The translations under genes and the position numbers were made by a program. A DNA stretch of 7,870 nucleotides from Candidatus Zhuqueibacterota bacterium (GTDB lineage Bacteria; Zhuqueibacterota; QNDG01). Below the pieces are notes generated by a model. That model made no database searches. It was given only the letters and a program-made list of their open reading frames with translations, and was not told the DNA's origin. Location of the stretch: contig QNDG01000043.1 of assembly GCA_003645915.1 (NCBI GenBank), forward strand, positions 1-7,870, in the 5' to 3' direction. Below, piece after piece: positions 1-6,057 of the stretch. The number at the start of each line of letters is the position of its first letter. Within the stretch, counting starts at the first letter, position 1.

Positions 1-549
1 CATATCAAGTGCATCAGTATATGGTACAACAGGGTCTCCCTTATCATGAAAAATCCAGACAGGGACATCTTTGATACTTGATGCAAGATGAGGTTTCCAC
101 CAGGCGGCAACAGGTGCTATTGCAGCAATGCTGTCTGGGTGTTCATAAGCAAGTTCATAAGTGCTGTACCCCCCCTGGCTGAATCCGGTTACATAGATTC
201 TGTTTAAATCAACAGAATACGTATGCGTTAAATCCATTGCCATTTTCCATACAACATCAAGATCAAATTCCTTATCACATGCCTGCGGTGCAAATACAAT
301 AAACGGGAAATCATCATGTTCTTCTGCATATTTTCCAAGACCAAATGCATAATAACTATTAACAGAATCTACACATGCTCCACCTCCATGCAGGAATATA
401 ATTAAGGGATAACTCTTACTTGCAGAATAGTCTTTCGGAGTCGTAAGAATATATCTGTAAATAATTATATCCAAAGTAGGTGTAGGCATCTTTGCACACC
501 CGGCAAACATAAGAACAGACAGGATAAAAATATAATTTTTTCTTTTCAT
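1..549 (-). CDS. Lipoprotein alpha/beta hydrolase, CE1/feruloyl-esterase-like (C-terminus off the left edge)
   Basis: The first 183 residues of an open frame that continues past base 1. The N-terminus is a short lipoprotein signal peptide (MKRKNYIFILSVLMFAGC) with lipobox FAGC, so the mature protein should begin at Cys18 and be lipid-anchored. The rest matches the alpha/beta hydrolase core of CE1/PHB-depolymerase-like esterases: oxyanion strand IIFLHGGG (50-57), FIVFAPQ (83-89), VDLNRIYVTGFSQGG (113-127) with nucleophile elbow GFSQG and Ser124, AAIAPVAAWW (142-151), and WIFHDKGDPVVPY (165-177) with probable acid Asp172. The catalytic His would lie in the missing part. The start ATG at 549 has GAGG (557-560) seven bases upstream. 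It lies 12 bases after the GWxTD gene, so it is probably the last or a late gene of that operon. The substrate (sugar ester, polyester or peptide) cannot be told. Confidence 0.85.
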   Translation of the reverse strand, partial: MKRKNYIFILSVLMFAGCAKMPTPTLDIIIYRYILTTPKDYSASKSYPLIIFLHGGGACVDSVNSYYAFGLGKYAEEHDDFPFIVFAPQACDKEFDLDVVWKMAMDLTHTYSVDLNRIYVTGFSQGGYSTYELAYEHPDSIAAIAPVAAWWKPHLASSIKDVPVWIFHDKGDPVVPYTDALDM

Positions 550-561
550 ACATTAACCTCT

Positions 562-2874
562 TTAAATAATGATAAACTTAACACTCTGTTTTGCTTGATT
601 ATTATTTTCATTATCGCGGATTACAATTTCCATAATATAATCTCCTTTACCTGCTCTGGAGATATCAAAACTAATATAATTTGAATCATTCTTTTTCTTG
701 CCGGAATATGAATTTTTAACAGATATTGTGTATGATTGTGATGATCCGAAAATTCCTAATACTTTTTTACCGGAAGAATTTTTGTTTTGTTTAATACTGA
801 ATGTAACAGTGTAATTGGTCTTACCATTTTCCCCTTTTTTTAAATTGTAAACTTCGTAATAAACAAACAAAAGGTCCTTTCTTCTGAACTTTAAACTCGG
901 GTTCGGAACAATTTTCAGGTCACTTTTATATCTGGACTTCGTATCATTAATAGGTTTTATATCGTATGCAAGCATTAATGTACTTAATTGAAGCTTGCTT
1001 TCTGAAAATCCTGGGATACTATACTGAAACCTGCTTCCGTTTAACTGCTCTGTTTGGGGAATTCTGCAATGAATGGCAATATTATAGTCACCCGGATAAA
1101 CGGAAAATTTAAAACTGTCAATAAACTGTTTCCTGTATATCAGCTTATTTTTTTCTTTTCTTCCCAATTTAAATTTTTTCAGTTTTTTATATACTTCTTT
1201 CATATGCTTATCAAATACCGTAATACCTGCTTCAAAGGAAACAGTATCTTTTTTTATTTTTCTGAACAAATCCTTTTTGCTTATTGAATATGAAAATTCC
1301 GTTAATACCCTCTTATCATCTCTTTTGAACATGTTTGCTACATTAAACATCGGAAGTACAGTAGTGCTTTTTGAGAATCTCTGTTCATCGTGTTTCATTG
1401 CAAAATCCACATCACTTAACCGATCTGTTTTCAAATCACCGATATATGAGCTGGCTGAAACAGCTGACCCTTGCCCACGTCCCATTGCATCTAAATCCAT
1501 ACCTGTTAGTCTATTCTGAGTAGCATTTAAAGACTGCGCCAGAGTAAAATACTTTGTATCCCAGTCGTATAAATTTTCTAACTCCCCAACAAAATTTAAC
1601 ATGGGTTTTAATGTCCAGTAATCAGGAGGTGCGTCTTTTGCGACATAAAAATGAAAAATCAGTTTATTCCTGTCGCGTCTTTTTCTGTAAAGCCATGATT
1701 TATTAGGAAGCATCCCTGATCCAAAGGCTATAGCCTCATCATCGGGCTTACCATAACGAATATATATAAGTCCCAGATCGTTAAACTTATAATTTTCATA
1801 ATACCACGGCGGAAATTTTATTTCATTAACCTTGTCTGATTTCTGCAGTACATGTCTTAATCCGTCATATCTGTAGTTTTCTTCTGCAGTAATAAGTCTT
1901 TTATAATGTTCAATTAACCTGGAATTATATTCCATTGCAGGCATTAAATTTCGCTTTGTCCACATGTATCTTATAATTTCTTTTAATTCATCAAAATTCT
2001 TATAACCTTTTAAAGCTTTATATTCCTCAGGATGTACAATATAAATAAGTTCTTCTGTTACTAAATCAGCTTCTGTTTTTGTTTTTATACTATCTACAGC
2101 CATCCAATAGTATTTTTCCGCTTCTTTGTATCTGTCTTGCTGTATTCTTAATCTTACAATGGATAACAGGACCGGCTGAATCTCAATTTCACCATGGTCG
2201 TATAACAACGCATGAAATAGTGAATCTGCAGCCGGTAAAATTTTATTTCTCCTGTAAAGTTCTCCCAGCGCATATTTATCATAATAAGTATTTTGGGAAA
2301 CCAGATATTTCTCACAAGAATCAGGAGAGAGATGCTCAAGAAAATAATCATAAAAATGAAATATCTTCCTTCTCATCTCGGTTTCACGAGGCGTTATTTG
2401 CAGTTGCTTCTTTGTTAGCTCTACTGCTTCTATATATTCTTTCTCTATCCTTTTTAATAATGCCCACTGAAAATAAACATCCCTGTAAAGAGAATCTATT
2501 TCTGCTAATTTCTTAAAGTGTTTTTCTGATTTTTTAAATGATATTATTCTCAAAACAGGAGCTCTGAACTTGCCGATCTCTCTTTCGGCAATAGCATAAA
2601 CATAATGAGCAAATTTATTATCCGGGTACTTTTTTAATATACCCGGTACATAAGTCTCAATCGCACCCCACTCTTTCAGATCAAATAAAACGCCTATATA
2701 TTTTAGCTGAACACCAATATCATCCGGTCTTGAAATAAGTATTTTTTTATACTCGTTCTTTTTTTTATTAAGCTCCTCTTTGCTTATAAGTTCATCTGTC
2801 TGCCCGAAACTCACCTTTACAGAGGAAAGCATTAAAACTGATATAAAAAGCAACACTATATTATTCTTTTTCAT
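562..2874 (-). CDS. Secreted TPR and GWxTD-domain protein
   Basis: A large exported protein of unknown biochemical role, 770 residues from ATG 2874 or 772 from GTG 2880 (numbering here from the GTG). A signal peptide covers about 1-26 with likely cleavage near SFG/QTD. Residues about 35-290 are helical repeats of TPR type (for example 134-165 and 244-262). Residues about 303-415 match the GWxTD domain: YMWTKRNLMPAMEYNSRL, then DLGLIYIRYGKPDD (368-381), then KSWLYRK and LIFHFY. The C-terminal third (about 505-772) looks rich in beta strands. The family name motif is degenerate: YKFND (364-368) stands where GWxTD is expected. ATG 2874 is preferred because AGGGGG (2881-2886) is then a well-spaced ribosome binding site, while it would abut a GTG start. 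The gene follows the TonB-type gene with about 9 bases between stop and ATG. Confidence 0.85.
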   Translation of the reverse strand: MKKNNIVLLFISVLMLSSVKVSFGQTDELISKEELNKKKNEYKKILISRPDDIGVQLKYIGVLFDLKEWGAIETYVPGILKKYPDNKFAHYVYAIAEREIGKFRAPVLRIISFKKSEKHFKKLAEIDSLYRDVYFQWALLKRIEKEYIEAVELTKKQLQITPRETEMRRKIFHFYDYFLEHLSPDSCEKYLVSQNTYYDKYALGELYRRNKILPAADSLFHALLYDHGEIEIQPVLLSIVRLRIQQDRYKEAEKYYWMAVDSIKTKTEADLVTEELIYIVHPEEYKALKGYKNFDELKEIIRYMWTKRNLMPAMEYNSRLIEHYKRLITAEENYRYDGLRHVLQKSDKVNEIKFPPWYYENYKFNDLGLIYIRYGKPDDEAIAFGSGMLPNKSWLYRKRRDRNKLIFHFYVAKDAPPDYWTLKPMLNFVGELENLYDWDTKYFTLAQSLNATQNRLTGMDLDAMGRGQGSAVSASSYIGDLKTDRLSDVDFAMKHDEQRFSKSTTVLPMFNVANMFKRDDKRVLTEFSYSISKKDLFRKIKKDTVSFEAGITVFDKHMKEVYKKLKKFKLGRKEKNKLIYRKQFIDSFKFSVYPGDYNIAIHCRIPQTEQLNGSRFQYSIPGFSESKLQLSTLMLAYDIKPINDTKSRYKSDLKIVPNPSLKFRRKDLLFVYYEVYNLKKGENGKTNYTVTFSIKQNKNSSGKKVLGIFGSSQSYTISVKNSYSGKKKNDSNYISFDISRAGKGDYIMEIVIRDNENNNQAKQSVKFIII

Positions 2875-2880
2875 ATCCAC

Positions 2881-2887
2881 CCCCTAT
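2881..2887 (-). promoter_or_regulatory. Ribosome binding site deciding the GWxTD gene start
   Basis: On the minus strand TAGGGGGTGGATATG contains the stop codon of the TonB-type gene fused to an AGGGGG Shine-Dalgarno-like run. The run sits about six bases before ATG 2874 but directly abuts GTG 2880. The spacing supports the ATG and suggests translational coupling between the two genes. Confidence 0.55.
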
Positions 2888-3522
2888 CTTCTTTTCCTGG
2901 AAAAAGTATAGCTTCTTCTGAGCCAGAATGGCACAATATCACCTCCCAGTTTTGCAGGTATGTATTTTGTTTTATAAGCAGCGCTCTTTGCATACTTCTC
3001 CAGCTCTCTGCTTTTTGAAGTATTGCTTATGATCTTTACGCTATCAACTTCACCTTCAGTATTTACAAGTATATCAACTATCACAATCCCCTCTATACCC
3101 TTTTTACGTAATTTTTCAGGATAGAACGGGACTACTTCAAGAATTGGTCTTGGAGCAGCGGCACCTGCACCCAAACCATTCGGACTATTGCCGTCAAACA
3201 AGGAGATACTGTCTTCTATTTTAAAATCCGTATCAGGAATTGTCTCGTCAGGAGGCACATAATCATCTTCAACTGGTATCGGAATCTTTGGGAGGTCAGG
3301 CGGTCGCGGCATAGATCCTCTTGTATCAGTAAGGGGAACATCTGTAAAAACATCAATAAATGTCAAAACCGGTATTTTTTCTGTTTTTGTATAATTTTTT
3401 GATAAAAAGAAAATAACAATAAACAACGATAAGGTCACTACACATGACTTCTTAAACAAAATACTACTCTCAGCCTTTTTCTTATCTCTTCTGTCCAAAT
3501 CCGACATAATTGCTCTCATCAT
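2884..3522 (-). CDS. TonB-family energy transducer
   Basis: A TonB-like inner-membrane protein that would pass proton-motive energy to outer-membrane receptors or other envelope partners. Numbered from a possible TTG at 3549 (221 residues), it has a basic cytoplasmic N-terminus (RRDKKKAES), one membrane segment about 35-50 (CVVTLSLFIVIFFL), a proline-rich periplasmic linker about 70-135 (PRPPDLPKIPIP, then an acidic stretch and GLGAGAAAPRP), and a TonB C-terminal domain about 136-216. That domain has the typical YPEKLRKKGIEG (143-154), VDILVNTEGEVDSVKI and a closing KYIPAKLGGDIVPFWLRRSY. The TTG has no ribosome binding site. ATGs at 3522, 3519 and 3507 are better; 3522 is given here but 3507 (GAGAG upstream) is equally possible. 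It heads the operon with the GWxTD and hydrolase genes. No ExbB or ExbD is in the window. Confidence 0.88.
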   Translation of the reverse strand: MMRAIMSDLDRRDKKKAESSILFKKSCVVTLSLFIVIFFLSKNYTKTEKIPVLTFIDVFTDVPLTDTRGSMPRPPDLPKIPIPVEDDYVPPDETIPDTDFKIEDSISLFDGNSPNGLGAGAAAPRPILEVVPFYPEKLRKKGIEGIVIVDILVNTEGEVDSVKIISNTSKSRELEKYAKSAAYKTKYIPAKLGGDIVPFWLRRSYTFSRKRR

Positions 3523-3549
3523 AGAAATCCAAAGACAAAAAAGCTTCAA

Positions 3550-3713
3550 GATATTTACTTAACCGACATCAAACGATTACTATATTTTTATTCAAATAAT
3601 ATACAGGCCTGAACTAATATATTACAAATAAGGATTAATTGAAAAATATTTATTAATCACTTATAAACAACTTATAAAAATTTCAATTAAAATCAAATAA
3701 AATTTCATCATTC
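3550..3713. other. AT-rich intergenic region upstream of the TonB-GWxTD operon
   Basis: About 160 non-coding bases between the GNAT gene and the TonB-type gene, probably holding the operon's promoter. On the minus strand a loose sigma-70-like pair can be drawn (TTTTCA, 18 bases, TATATT), but in sequence this AT-rich such matches are expected by chance. Two local oddities are an 11-base tandem duplication (3659-3680) and an isolated G+C palindrome CAGGCCTG (3604-3611). No convincing terminator for the GNAT gene is seen. Confidence 0.4.
3659..3680. repeat. 11-bp tandem direct repeat
   Basis: ACTTATAAACA (3659-3669) is followed immediately by ACTTATAAAAA (3670-3680), identical at 10 of 11 positions. 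The period equals one DNA helical turn, which is the geometry of some direct-repeat operators. It lies about 140 bases upstream of the TonB-type gene. In AT-rich DNA it may simply be a chance duplication. Confidence 0.5.
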
Positions 3714-4172
3714 CTAAAATATATATTCATAAAGTCTGTATGAAGTCTCTTTCATTCCGAGATTTTTATACGTTTTTCTTGCCTGGTGATTTCCGGATTC
3801 AACATAAAGCCGCAGACCGCAGGATTTTTGATCATCTGCAGCAATTTTCTCTACATATTTATACATTCCTTTAAACACACCTTTTCTTCTGAAATCAGGA
3901 TGAACATATACACTCTGTATCCAGTAAAAAAGACCGTTACGCCAATCACTCCATTCATACGTAATCATGAGCGTTCCTGCGATCTCTCCGTTTACTTCAG
4001 CCACAACGTAAAATCCGTAGTTGCTCATTTTCATTAAATTCTTTACTCCGTCAAAAATAACATTAAAATCAAGTCTTTTACTTTCGGTCTCTTCAGCCAT
4101 CAGAATATTGTATTTTGCTATTATTTCCGCATCATCCGGAACAGCACGACGTATTTTAAAATCTTCTCTCAT
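3714..4172 (-). CDS. GNAT-family N-acetyltransferase
   Basis: A 152-residue cytoplasmic acetyl-CoA-dependent acetyltransferase of the usual single-domain GNAT length. The N-terminal strand and helix are FKIRRAVPDDAEIIAKYN (5-22). The central strands run through GFYVVAEVNGEIAGTLMITYEW. The acetyl-CoA motif A is IQSVYVHPDFRRKGVF (85-100), with the Arg/Gln-x-x-Gly loop at R95-RKG, though Phe100 replaces the small residue usual after it. Motif B follows as GLRLYVESGNHQARKTYKNLGM (119-140), including the typical N128 and Y135. The signature YEWSDWRNG (72-80) recalls a conserved GNAT subfamily of unknown substrate. ATG 4172 is preceded by only a weak site (GGA about ten bases upstream). The gene stands 116 bases after purC and could be read through from it, since no strong terminator lies between. 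The acceptor substrate cannot be predicted. Confidence 0.88.
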   Translation of the reverse strand: MREDFKIRRAVPDDAEIIAKYNILMAEETESKRLDFNVIFDGVKNLMKMSNYGFYVVAEVNGEIAGTLMITYEWSDWRNGLFYWIQSVYVHPDFRRKGVFKGMYKYVEKIAADDQKSCGLRLYVESGNHQARKTYKNLGMKETSYRLYEYIF

Positions 4173-4288
4173 AGAAAAGTTCCATATAACCGGTAAAACC
4201 CAAAAATATTAATTTTATCTAACTGACTTAAATATTTATATCACATAAGATAAATCTTGTTCTACTCTTTTCATTTACCGCAAAAGGA

Positions 4289-5089
4289 TCAAACAGATAT
4301 ATCTTTAAAAGAATCTGTAATTTTTGCAATTTCCTCAAACTTGGACTGAACTTTATCTAATGATTCTCCTTTTCTGTAAGTATCTTTGTCTAATCTTGCA
4401 TCCGGATTAAGTTCTGACAAAACATTTTCCTGGTTCAAATTAGGATTTTCAGTTCTGTACGGCCAAAGTCTGAATGAGCCTCCGCTGATCTCATCAATAA
4501 GTGTAACCTTATTTTCAATCAGACCATATACCAGTTTCATATCAACAAGCTGGATACCGAATTGAGAAAAAGCTTTTTCAAGAAAAACAAATACTTCTGC
4601 GTTTATATCTCTCATCTCCTGATAAATATGTCCGCCCTCTTTTGCCTTAATTATGTAATCAACATAATCATCATCAAGCATGGGATCATGAAGCGGATCA
4701 TCTTTATAGTGAAACTGTGTGATAAGAGGATCAAACCATGTCCCTTCTTTAACGTTACTCCACTTTAGTATTGAGCCTGCTGCGACTCTTCGTGTAACAA
4801 CTTCCAGATTTATTTTAAAGTCAAGTTTTTTTACTAAGCTGACTCTTTGTTCCGGACTGTCGATATAGTGTGTCCTTACTCCGCATCTGTTTAAAAACTC
4901 AAAAATATCCTTATTGGTTTTCCAGTCTGTAACTGCTTTCCCTTTAATCACATCATGTTTTGCCCCGTCTCCTGCAGTGATATCGTCTTTAAAAACCATG
5001 TAAACACTTTTCGGATCAGAAGGATTCTCATAAATAACTTTGGTTTTTCCCTCTGCAACTTTCTTTAAGGAATCAATACTAAACCCCAT
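4289..5089 (-). CDS. purC: Phosphoribosylaminoimidazole-succinocarboxamide (SAICAR) synthase
   Basis: The cytoplasmic enzyme of de novo purine synthesis that joins CAIR and aspartate using ATP to give SAICAR. At 266 residues it is somewhat longer than the common bacterial form of about 240. Family motifs appear in order: the ATP-binding strand-loop VAEGKTKVIYE (11-21), DDITAGDGAKHDVIKGKA (35-52), EVVTRRVAAGS (96-106), FHYKDDPLHDPMLDDDY (126-142), LVDMKLVYG (181-189) and DEISGGSFRLWP (199-210). Between RLWP and LDKDTYR there are about 22 extra residues (211-232) compared with short PurC proteins. The gene stands alone, without other pur genes, behind its own promoter and ribosome binding site, so it is probably expressed as a single unit, possibly reading on into the GNAT gene. 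Confidence 0.96.
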   Translation of the reverse strand: MGFSIDSLKKVAEGKTKVIYENPSDPKSVYMVFKDDITAGDGAKHDVIKGKAVTDWKTNKDIFEFLNRCGVRTHYIDSPEQRVSLVKKLDFKINLEVVTRRVAAGSILKWSNVKEGTWFDPLITQFHYKDDPLHDPMLDDDYVDYIIKAKEGGHIYQEMRDINAEVFVFLEKAFSQFGIQLVDMKLVYGLIENKVTLIDEISGGSFRLWPYRTENPNLNQENVLSELNPDARLDKDTYRKGESLDKVQSKFEEIAKITDSFKDISV

Positions 5090-5093
5090 AAAG

Positions 5094-5100
5094 ACCTCCC
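5094..5100 (-). promoter_or_regulatory. purC ribosome binding site
   Basis: GGGAGGT on the minus strand, near-perfect complement to the 16S anti-Shine-Dalgarno sequence, four bases before ATG 5089. It fixes the purC start and shows that this organism uses Shine-Dalgarno pairing, unlike many Bacteroidota. Confidence 0.75.
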
Positions 5101-5157
5101 TTTATTTACCAATTAATTGTTTTGTAATTAAATTAAAAAATCAACGATTATTAGTTT

Positions 5158-5185
5158 AATATAGGATAAGTTTAAATAAAGACAA
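5158..5185 (-). promoter_or_regulatory. Putative sigma-70-like promoter of purC
   Basis: Minus-strand TTGTCT (5180-5185), 16 bases, then TATATT (5158-5163): four and five matches of six to the -35 and -10 consensus. Initiation would fall near 5150, giving an untranslated leader of about 60 bases. The leader contains the AT palindrome CAATTAATTG (5110-5119) and no recognisable purine riboswitch. The match is suggestive only, because the region is AT-rich. Confidence 0.4.
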
Positions 5186-5220
5186 AATATTTTTTGGGAT
5201 TTTTTCAAAAAAAGATAGAA

Positions 5221-5694
5221 TTAATTATTAAAGGCGAGCTCTATTTTGGAATCTTTAAATAATTCTTTCTGGTTTTTGTAAAAACTGGTAATATAGGCAA
5301 CAGAAGCAACTCTGGAAAGTTGTTTCTGTGCAGTGATAATAAGATTTCCTGTTTTCGTTCTGTATTCAAAATTAAATGAATAGACATCTGTTACAACAGG
5401 ATTTCCGTTTTTCCATATTGTATTATATTCATATGAGTATTTATTTATTGTATTGTCCTTGTCAATAAATACAATCTGTTTTGGCTGTGCAAAAATGATT
5501 TGCTGTATATTTGACAGATCATAATTAATCTGCTTAAGAGCGATGTCAATGTCACTTAAATTTTTATTATTATCTCTTTGCGAGCCAAACACACTATTCA
5601 TAAGTCCGAATTGCATACCTATTAACATCAGACTTATAGACAAAAGACTGACCGAGAATAAAAAGCGGATTTTTTTGTTATGAATTGAAGGCAT
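5221..5694 (-). CDS. Membrane-anchored pseudopilin-like protein of unknown function
   Basis: A 157-residue protein I do not recognise by name. A short basic N-terminus (NKKIR) leads into one hydrophobic segment, about 11-36 (FLFSVSLLSISLMLIGMQFG). A helical stretch follows (SDIDIALKQINYDLSNIQQI, 47-66), then a beta-rich part with QIVFIDKDNTINKYSYEY (73-90), IWKNGNPVVTDVYSFNFEYRTKTG (93-116) and LIITAQKQLSRVASVAYITSFY. This order of membrane helix, amphipathic helix and strands, with the phrase about strand-Y-strand and 'dVysFnFeY', resembles minor pseudopilins (GspJ/PilW type). The prepilin-peptidase motif (G/A-F-T-L-x-E) is missing, and no pilus gene is near. A simple membrane-anchored periplasmic protein is the alternative. 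ATG 5694 has a good AGAGGA site about five bases upstream. It is flanked by long non-coding stretches and probably transcribed alone. Confidence 0.6.
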   Translation of the reverse strand: MPSIHNKKIRFLFSVSLLSISLMLIGMQFGLMNSVFGSQRDNNKNLSDIDIALKQINYDLSNIQQIIFAQPKQIVFIDKDNTINKYSYEYNTIWKNGNPVVTDVYSFNFEYRTKTGNLIITAQKQLSRVASVAYITSFYKNQKELFKDSKIELAFNN

Positions 5695-6057
5695 TTTTCC
5701 TCTTTAAACTGTACCTTTGCTTTTTTTATGAGCAATTAACGTGCCATAAAGCAGCAATTTGACAACAGCTCATCCTAAGAAATATATTTTCAATATGTTA
5801 CCATGAAAACGAATTATTTCAGGATTAAAATATTTTTGATAATTGTACACATATTGAAATAAAAGTGTTTATTTTTTACTATACATAGAGAAAATTTTAC
5901 TCATCAGGGATTTGGATATCTAAGGTCAGATATAACATGTAAAGATATACAAATTGCAGTACAATTTACTTTTTAATAAATTCAATAAAACAAACAGAAG
6001 TAAAAGGTCAGAATTATATGATTTATAATCAAACTCATCGTAATTCCAGCATAGATA
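5695..6057. other. 363-base gene-free stretch between the LacI and pseudopilin-like genes
   Basis: No supportable coding frame on either strand. It presumably carries the end of the LacI transcript and the promoter of the pseudopilin-like gene; a partial minus-strand match (TTGTCA at 5759-5764 followed by weak -10 candidates) is too poor to call. It holds an 11-bp inverted repeat (5788-5859) with a smaller nested repeat, and a 9-bp direct repeat AAGGTCAGA (5922-5930 and 6004-6012). No tRNA, rRNA, CRISPR or clear GC-rich terminator is seen. Confidence 0.5.
5788..5859. repeat. 11-bp inverted repeat with 50-base spacer
   Basis: TTTCAATATGT (5788-5798) is the exact reverse complement of ACATATTGAAA (5849-5859). 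Inside the spacer TGAAA (5804-5808) pairs with TTTCA (5817-5821) across eight bases. It lies about 100 bases upstream of the pseudopilin-like gene and could be a paired operator or a structured transcript. The low G+C of the arms makes chance possible. Confidence 0.5.

Noticed and set aside
2154..2351. A 65-codon minus-strand frame inside the GWxTD gene
   Set aside because: It is in another frame of a well-supported long gene and has neither start signal nor recognisable sequence.
2079..2516. A 145-codon open frame on the plus strand
   Set aside because: It lies wholly opposite the TPR part of the GWxTD gene, has no ribosome binding site and its translation resembles no family. It is a by-product of the coding frame on the other strand, as are the shorter plus-strand frames at 1054-1519, 3786-4212, 4562-4768, 6368-6723 and 7059-7259.
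3523..3549. TTG start at 3549 for the TonB-type gene
   Set aside because: There is no ribosome binding site before it, and the added residues (MKLFCLWIS) are not part of any expected domain; downstream ATGs are better candidates.
3604..3611. Palindrome CAGGCCTG as an operator
   Set aside because: It stands out in AT-rich DNA, but eight bases without extension of the dyad are too little to call a site.
5110..5119. Palindrome CAATTAATTG in the purC leader as a regulatory site
   Set aside because: AT-only cores of this length are expected by chance in such DNA, and no purine riboswitch features surround it.
5190..5215. T-runs and A-runs between the pseudopilin-like gene and purC, considered as a terminator
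   Set aside because: The only pairing is T-run to A-run with almost no loop and no G-C stem, so it does not look like an intrinsic terminator.
5965..6004. TTTACTT / AAGTAAA inverted repeat as the LacI gene terminator
   Set aside because: A 7-bp AT-rich stem with a 26-base loop would not be stable, and no U-tract follows it in the right place.
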